Below, one piece after another: positions 60,380-64,000 of a stretch of 64,000 nucleotides of DNA. The DNA is from Halomonas icarae (GTDB lineage Bacteria; Pseudomonadota; Gammaproteobacteria; Pseudomonadales; Halomonadaceae), in NCBI RefSeq assembly GCF_009901955.1, contig NZ_WUTS01000001.1, positions 931,034-995,033 of the forward strand. The letters are read 5' to 3'. Each line of letters begins with the position of its first letter. Position 1 is the stretch's first letter. Position numbers and translations under genes: made by a program. The notes beneath the pieces are model-generated. The model worked only from the letters and a program-made list of their open reading frames with translations, was not told the DNA's origin and made no database searches.

Positions 60380-61741
60380 TTATCCCAGCGTATAGCAGGG
60401 CTCATAGTCGCCGGTAAGCTTCATGCGTCCCTGGACGACGAAGGAGTCGAGCAGCGCATCCAGGCGTGACATCAGTTCGGGCTCGGCATTGAGCCGGAAG
60501 GGGCCATGAGCCTTGATGGCGCGGATACCCTGCTCCTTGACGTTGCCGGCGACGATGCCGGAGAAGGCTCGACGCAGATTGGCGGCCAGTTCGTGTACCG
60601 GCTGTTGGTTGTTCAGCGCCAGGTTGGCCATGGCCTCGTGGGTAGGCTCGAAGGGGGCCTGGAAGTGTCGGTCAATGGTCAGTCGCCAGTTGTAGTAGAA
60701 GGCATCCTGCCGCGCACAGCGGTATTCGGTGACCTCATCGATCCCCTTGCGCATGGTGCGTGCCACCTCGATGGAGTCGTCGATGATGATGCGATAGCGG
60801 CGGCGTGCCTCTTCGCCCAGGGTGTAGACCAGGAATTCGTCGATGCGCTGAAAGTAGTCGGCGCTGCTGGCCGGGCCGGTAAAGATCACGGGCATCGCCA
60901 TATCGGCGTTATCGGGGTGCAGCAGGATTCCCAGCAGGTAGAGGATCTCCTCGGCGGTGCCTACCCCGCCGGGGAAGACGATGATGCCATGGCCGAGGCG
61001 CACGAAAGCCTCCAGACGCTTCTCGATATCGGGCATCACCACCAGTTCATTGACGATGGGGTTGGGTGCCTCAGCGGCGATGATGCCGGGTTCGGAGACC
61101 CCCAGGTAGCGACCCTGGTGGCGGCGCTGCTTGGCATGGGCGACGTTGGCCCCCTTCATGGGGCCCTTCATGGCCCCAGGGCCGCAGCCGGTGCAGATAT
61201 CCAGGTCACGTAGCCCCAGTTGGTAGCCGACATCCTTGCTGTAGTCGTACTCCTCCCGTGAGATCGAGTGGCCACCCCAGCACACCACCAGACTCGGATC
61301 GACACCGGGCTTGAGTGTGCCGGCCTTGCGCAGGATATGAAACACCGCGTTGGTGGTGCCTTCGCCGGTGGTCAGGTCGAAGCGCTGATGCCCCTGGATC
61401 TCGTTGTAGACGTAGACGATATCACGCAGTATCGAGGAGAGATGTTCGCGTATGCCACGAATCATCTTGCCGTCGACGAAGGCCTCGGCCGGGGCATTGG
61501 TCAATTTGAGACGAATGCCACGATCCTGAGGCACTACCTCGATATCGAAATCGGCGTAGGCCTCCATCAGGGCCAGGCCGTCGTCGGTGGGCGAGCCGCA
61601 GTTAAGCACGGCCAGCGCACAGCGGCGCAGCAGGTCGTGCAGTCCGGCGCGAGAGGTATCATGGAGTCGTGCCACCTCATGCTGAGAGAGAATCTCGAGA
61701 CTGCCTTCCGGCGAAATGGTGGTAGAGATGGTATCGGGCAT
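60380..61741 (-). CDS. ppnN: Nucleotide 5'-monophosphate nucleosidase (LOG family)
   Basis: 453 residues, matching YgdH/PpnN (454). The LOG Rossmann motifs PGAMKGPMKGANVAHA and IIVFPGGVGTAEEILYLLGILL (with the PGGxGTxxE signature) are present; VVCWGGHSISREEYDYSKDVGYQLGLRDLDICTGCGPG precedes them. Cleaves pyrimidine and purine nucleoside monophosphates and is a (p)ppGpp target in E. coli. Divergent from a LysR regulator, 100 bp apart. Confidence 0.93.
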   Translation of the reverse strand: MPDTISTTISPEGSLEILSQHEVARLHDTSRAGLHDLLRRCALAVLNCGSPTDDGLALMEAYADFDIEVVPQDRGIRLKLTNAPAEAFVDGKMIRGIREHLSSILRDIVYVYNEIQGHQRFDLTTGEGTTNAVFHILRKAGTLKPGVDPSLVVCWGGHSISREEYDYSKDVGYQLGLRDLDICTGCGPGAMKGPMKGANVAHAKQRRHQGRYLGVSEPGIIAAEAPNPIVNELVVMPDIEKRLEAFVRLGHGIIVFPGGVGTAEEILYLLGILLHPDNADMAMPVIFTGPASSADYFQRIDEFLVYTLGEEARRRYRIIIDDSIEVARTMRKGIDEVTEYRCARQDAFYYNWRLTIDRHFQAPFEPTHEAMANLALNNQQPVHELAANLRRAFSGIVAGNVKEQGIRAIKAHGPFRLNAEPELMSRLDALLDSFVVQGRMKLTGDYEPCYTLG

Positions 61742-61841
61742 GTGGGCGTCCTTGTCGTGCGGAAACGTGCATCACTGATGCTATCACGCCGGGCTCGACC
61801 ACAGTGGTAGAATCATGACTCCACTCGTCCTGTGACCTCTC

Positions 61842-62765
61842 ATGTTCAACGCGCTCTACTTCAGAACCTTCATCACCCTTGTCGAGACCGGTAGCTTCAC
61901 CCAGACCGCGCATCGGCTGGAGATGACCCAGCCCGGGGTCAGTCAGCATGTCCGCAAGCTCGAGCGCTATCTGGACAAGTCGCTGCTGGAGCGTCACGGG
62001 CGGCGTTTCACGCTGACCGAGGCGGGGCGGCGGGCCTACGACTATGCCCTCAAGCTGTTCGCCGAGCATGAGCAGTTTCGCCACTCCCTGGACGCCGACT
62101 CGACCTATTCAGGGGACTGTCGGCTCGCTTCGCCCGGCAGCGTGGGCGCGATGCTCTACCCCTTCCTGCTCGGCCAGCAGCAGATGCATCCCGGGCTGAC
62201 GGTCAGCTACAGCTTCGCGTTCAACCAGGAGATCTCCCAGGATGTGCTGGCGGGCCGCTATGACCTGGGCATCGTCACCGAGGCCATGCGCCATCCCGAT
62301 CTCGAGGTGGCGCTCTGGCACCGCGAGCCGCTATGCCTGGTGGTGCCGGCGGATTTCACCGGGACCGGACTGGCCGAGCTGATGGGGATCGGCTTTATCA
62401 GCTATTTCGATGGACTGAATCATGCCAGTGCCCTGTTACGTAGCAACTTCCCCCGCGAGTTTCGCTCCATGAGCCACTTCCGCCGCCAGGGCTTTACCAA
62501 TGAAGTGGGCATGGTGATGGATGCCGTGGCGCGGGGGTTGGGCTTTACGGTGGTGTCACGGCCGGTGCTCGAGACATCCCCCTGGCAGCGTCAGGTCAAG
62601 GCACTGGAACTGCCCGTGGCGGTATATGAAACCCTCTATCGCGTGACCCGAGCGGGCAGCGAAATGCCGCGTCGCTATGTCCGGCTGCTGGAGGACTTTC
62701 GCGAGCAGCGCCGTCTCGCCCTGCATGGCTATGGTGACTCGCCTGAGGTCGCGCCATTGCCATAG
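61842..62765 (+). CDS. LysR-family transcriptional regulator
   Basis: 307 residues. N-terminal winged HTH FRTFITLVETGSFTQTAHRLEMTQPGVSQHVRKLERYLDKSLLERHGRRFTLTEAGRR, then the two-lobed effector domain (residues 90-295; LASPGSVGAMLYPFLL). Divergent from ppnN, which could be its target under the usual LysR arrangement; the effector is unknown. The stop opens a short repeat array. Confidence 0.88.
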   Translation: MFNALYFRTFITLVETGSFTQTAHRLEMTQPGVSQHVRKLERYLDKSLLERHGRRFTLTEAGRRAYDYALKLFAEHEQFRHSLDADSTYSGDCRLASPGSVGAMLYPFLLGQQQMHPGLTVSYSFAFNQEISQDVLAGRYDLGIVTEAMRHPDLEVALWHREPLCLVVPADFTGTGLAELMGIGFISYFDGLNHASALLRSNFPREFRSMSHFRRQGFTNEVGMVMDAVARGLGFTVVSRPVLETSPWQRQVKALELPVAVYETLYRVTRAGSEMPRRYVRLLEDFREQRRLALHGYGDSPEVAPLP

Positions 62766-62813
62766 TACAAAACTGCCCCAGTACAAAAACTGCCCCATTA
62801 CAAAGAATTCCCC
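62764..62813. repeat. Three 16-17-bp degenerate units after the LysR stop
   Basis: AGTACAAAACTGCCCC, AGTACAAAAACTGCCCC and ATTACAAAGAATTCCCC follow one another from the LysR stop codon, and a partial fourth (ATTACAAAAAA) runs into the terminator. Confidence 0.8.
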
Positions 62814-62823
62814 CATTACAAAA

Positions 62824-62849
62824 AAGGGCCCCGCATCGGCGGGGCCCTT
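62824..62849 (-). terminator. Intrinsic terminator of gcvP
   Basis: An 11-bp perfect stem AAGGGCCCCGC/GCGGGGCCCTT with a 4-nt loop; on the minus strand it is followed by TTTTTT. It lies 29 bp after the gcvP stop and is convergent with the LysR gene. Confidence 0.9.
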
Positions 62850-62878
62850 CGATATGGTGCGCGGCTGTCTCCAGGATA

Positions 62879-64000
62879 TCAGTCGCGATACTCGTCGATG
62901 CTCGGGCACGAGCAGATCAATTGGCGATCACCGAAGACGTTGTCGACCCGGTTGACCGCCGGCCAGTACTTGGCTGCCTTGACGGCCTCGCTGGGGAAGG
63001 CGCCGAGTTCGCGAGAGTAGGGGCGCTCCCAGCCGTCATCCATCAGGTCGGCCATGGTGTGAGGCGCCCGTACCAGCGGGTTGTTGTCGACGGGCCACTC
63101 GCCGGCCTCGACCCGGGCGATCTCTTCGCGAATGCCGATCATGGCGTCGCAGAAGCGGTCGATCTCGTAGAGCGACTCCGACTCGGTGGGCTCGATCATC
63201 AGCGTTCCCGGCACCGGGAAGGACATGGTCGGGGCGTGGAAGCCGTAATCCATCAGGCGCTTGGCGATATCCTCCTCGCTGATGCCGGAGCTGGCCTTCA
63301 GCGGGCGAATATCGATGATGCACTCATGGGCCACGGTACCGTTCTCCCCCTTGTAGAGGACCGGGTAGTAGTCGCCCAGGCGCTTGGCGATGTAGTTGGC
63401 GTTGAGGATCGCCAGCTCGGTGGCCTCACGCAGCCCGCGGGCGCCCATCATCTTGATGTAGGCCCAGGAGATGGGCAGGATCGAGGCGCTGCCGAAGGCC
63501 GCCGCGGATACCGCGCCGCACTCGGCATTGACGCCGTCGATGGGTGTCACCACGTGGTTGGAGACGAAGGGGGCCAGGTGTGACTTGACACCGATCGGGC
63601 CCATGCCCGGGCCGCCGCCACCGTGGGGGATACAGAAGGTCTTGTGCAGGTTGAGGTGGCTGACATCACCGCCGAAGTCGCCGGGGCGCGAGAGGCCCAC
63701 CTGAGCGTTCATGTTGGCACCGTCGACGTAGACCTGGCCGCCATGCTCGTGAACGATCGCACATACCTCGCGTACCCCGGCCTCGAAGACGCCGTGGGTG
63801 GAGGGGTAGGTGATCATGATTGCCGACAGGGCCTCACTGTGCTTCTCGGCCTTGGCGCGTAGGTCCGCGATGTCGATATTGCCCTTGGCATCGCACTCGA
63901 CCACCACGACCTTCATGCCGACCATGGCGGCAGAGGCGGGGTTGGTGCCGTGGGCCGAGCTGGGGATCAGGCAGATATCGCGATGTCCCTCGCCGATGGA
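62879..64000 (-). CDS. gcvP: Glycine dehydrogenase (P protein of glycine cleavage), 5' part outside window
   Basis: The last 373 codons of gcvP; the frame is open to the right edge. The PLP region is clear: [16 protein letters not shown], the lysine motif [22 protein letters not shown], then [17 protein letters not shown] and the C-terminal [23 protein letters not shown]. Decarboxylates glycine with GcvH and GcvT. Any glycine riboswitch would be upstream of the gene and is outside the window. Confidence 0.96.
   Translation of the reverse strand, partial: SIGEGHRDICLIPSSAHGTNPASAAMVGMKVVVVECDAKGNIDIADLRAKAEKHSEALSAIMITYPSTHGVFEAGVREVCAIVHEHGGQVYVDGANMNAQVGLSRPGDFGGDVSHLNLHKTFCIPHGGGGPGMGPIGVKSHLAPFVSNHVVTPIDGVNAECGAVSAAAFGSASILPISWAYIKMMGARGLREATELAILNANYIAKRLGDYYPVLYKGENGTVAHECIIDIRPLKASSGISEEDIAKRLMDYGFHAPTMSFPVPGTLMIEPTESESLYEIDRFCDAMIGIREEIARVEAGEWPVDNNPLVRAPHTMADLMDDGWERPYSRELGAFPSEAVKAAKYWPAVNRVDNVFGDRQLICSCPSIDEYRD

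Noticed and set aside
62850..62878. Glycine riboswitch near gcvP
   Set aside because: This is the 3' side of gcvP; the leader lies beyond the right edge.

Overview
The window comes from a GC-rich gammaproteobacterium, most likely a moderately halophilic member of the Halomonadaceae (Halomonas-like). This rests on family-level recognition of the proteins, their acidic composition, an intact gammaproteobacterial thrS-infC-rpmI-rplT-pheS-pheT-ihfA block, and an aa3-type cytochrome c oxidase cluster ordered as in Pseudomonas/Halomonas. No database search was possible. Most of the window is ordinary chromosome with tightly packed, often ATGA/GTGA-overlapping genes.

Layout. 1-4.2 kb: xanthine dehydrogenase genes (xdhA, and xdhB running off the left edge) divergent from a RutR-like TetR regulator, with a perfect 16-bp palindromic operator candidate between them. 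4.2-16.3 kb: hrpB helicase, a DUF3999/DUF2339 membrane pair, a P-type cation ATPase, a YchJ-like protein, rluF, a DUF938 methyltransferase and a small lipoprotein. 16.5-22.8 kb: a GlcD-type flavoprotein, a complete TRAP transporter (dctPQM), nfo and an M48 peptidase. 23.0-29.9 kb: a four-gene SMC-KITE-kleisin-Toprim operon related to MksBEFG/Wadjet but ordered B-E-F-G; this is the best candidate for an unusual system. 30-35.9 kb: rmuC, a DUF4236 protein, hypotheticals, an amidase and a CIA30-like protein.

36.0-37.9 kb is a defence-island graveyard: a UvrD-like helicase tail, a frameshifted PglZ C-terminal remnant and a BrxL N-terminal remnant. Between the PglZ and BrxL scars lies an intact two-gene module preceded by a perfect 26-bp palindrome. 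A tRNA-Pro(GGG) follows, then a CidA/LrgA-LrgB pair. 40.0-48.3 kb is the cytochrome oxidase cluster (DUF2970, coxB, ctaD, ctaG, ctaE, DUF2909, SURF1, a Sco-like hypothetical, ctaA, ctaB). Next come a DASS transporter, a DUF2489 protein and an OmpA-type lipoprotein. 51.8-59.0 kb is the translation operon, in which infC starts at ATC, thrS is preceded by a hairpin resembling a tRNA-Thr anticodon arm, and a strong terminator separates rplT from pheS. The window ends with a MioC-like flavodoxin, ppnN, a LysR regulator and the 3' part of gcvP.

A recurrent structural theme is short degenerate tandem duplications (13-17 bp units, plus one of about 88 bp) placed exactly at gene boundaries in at least eight places; several begin at or contain a stop codon.
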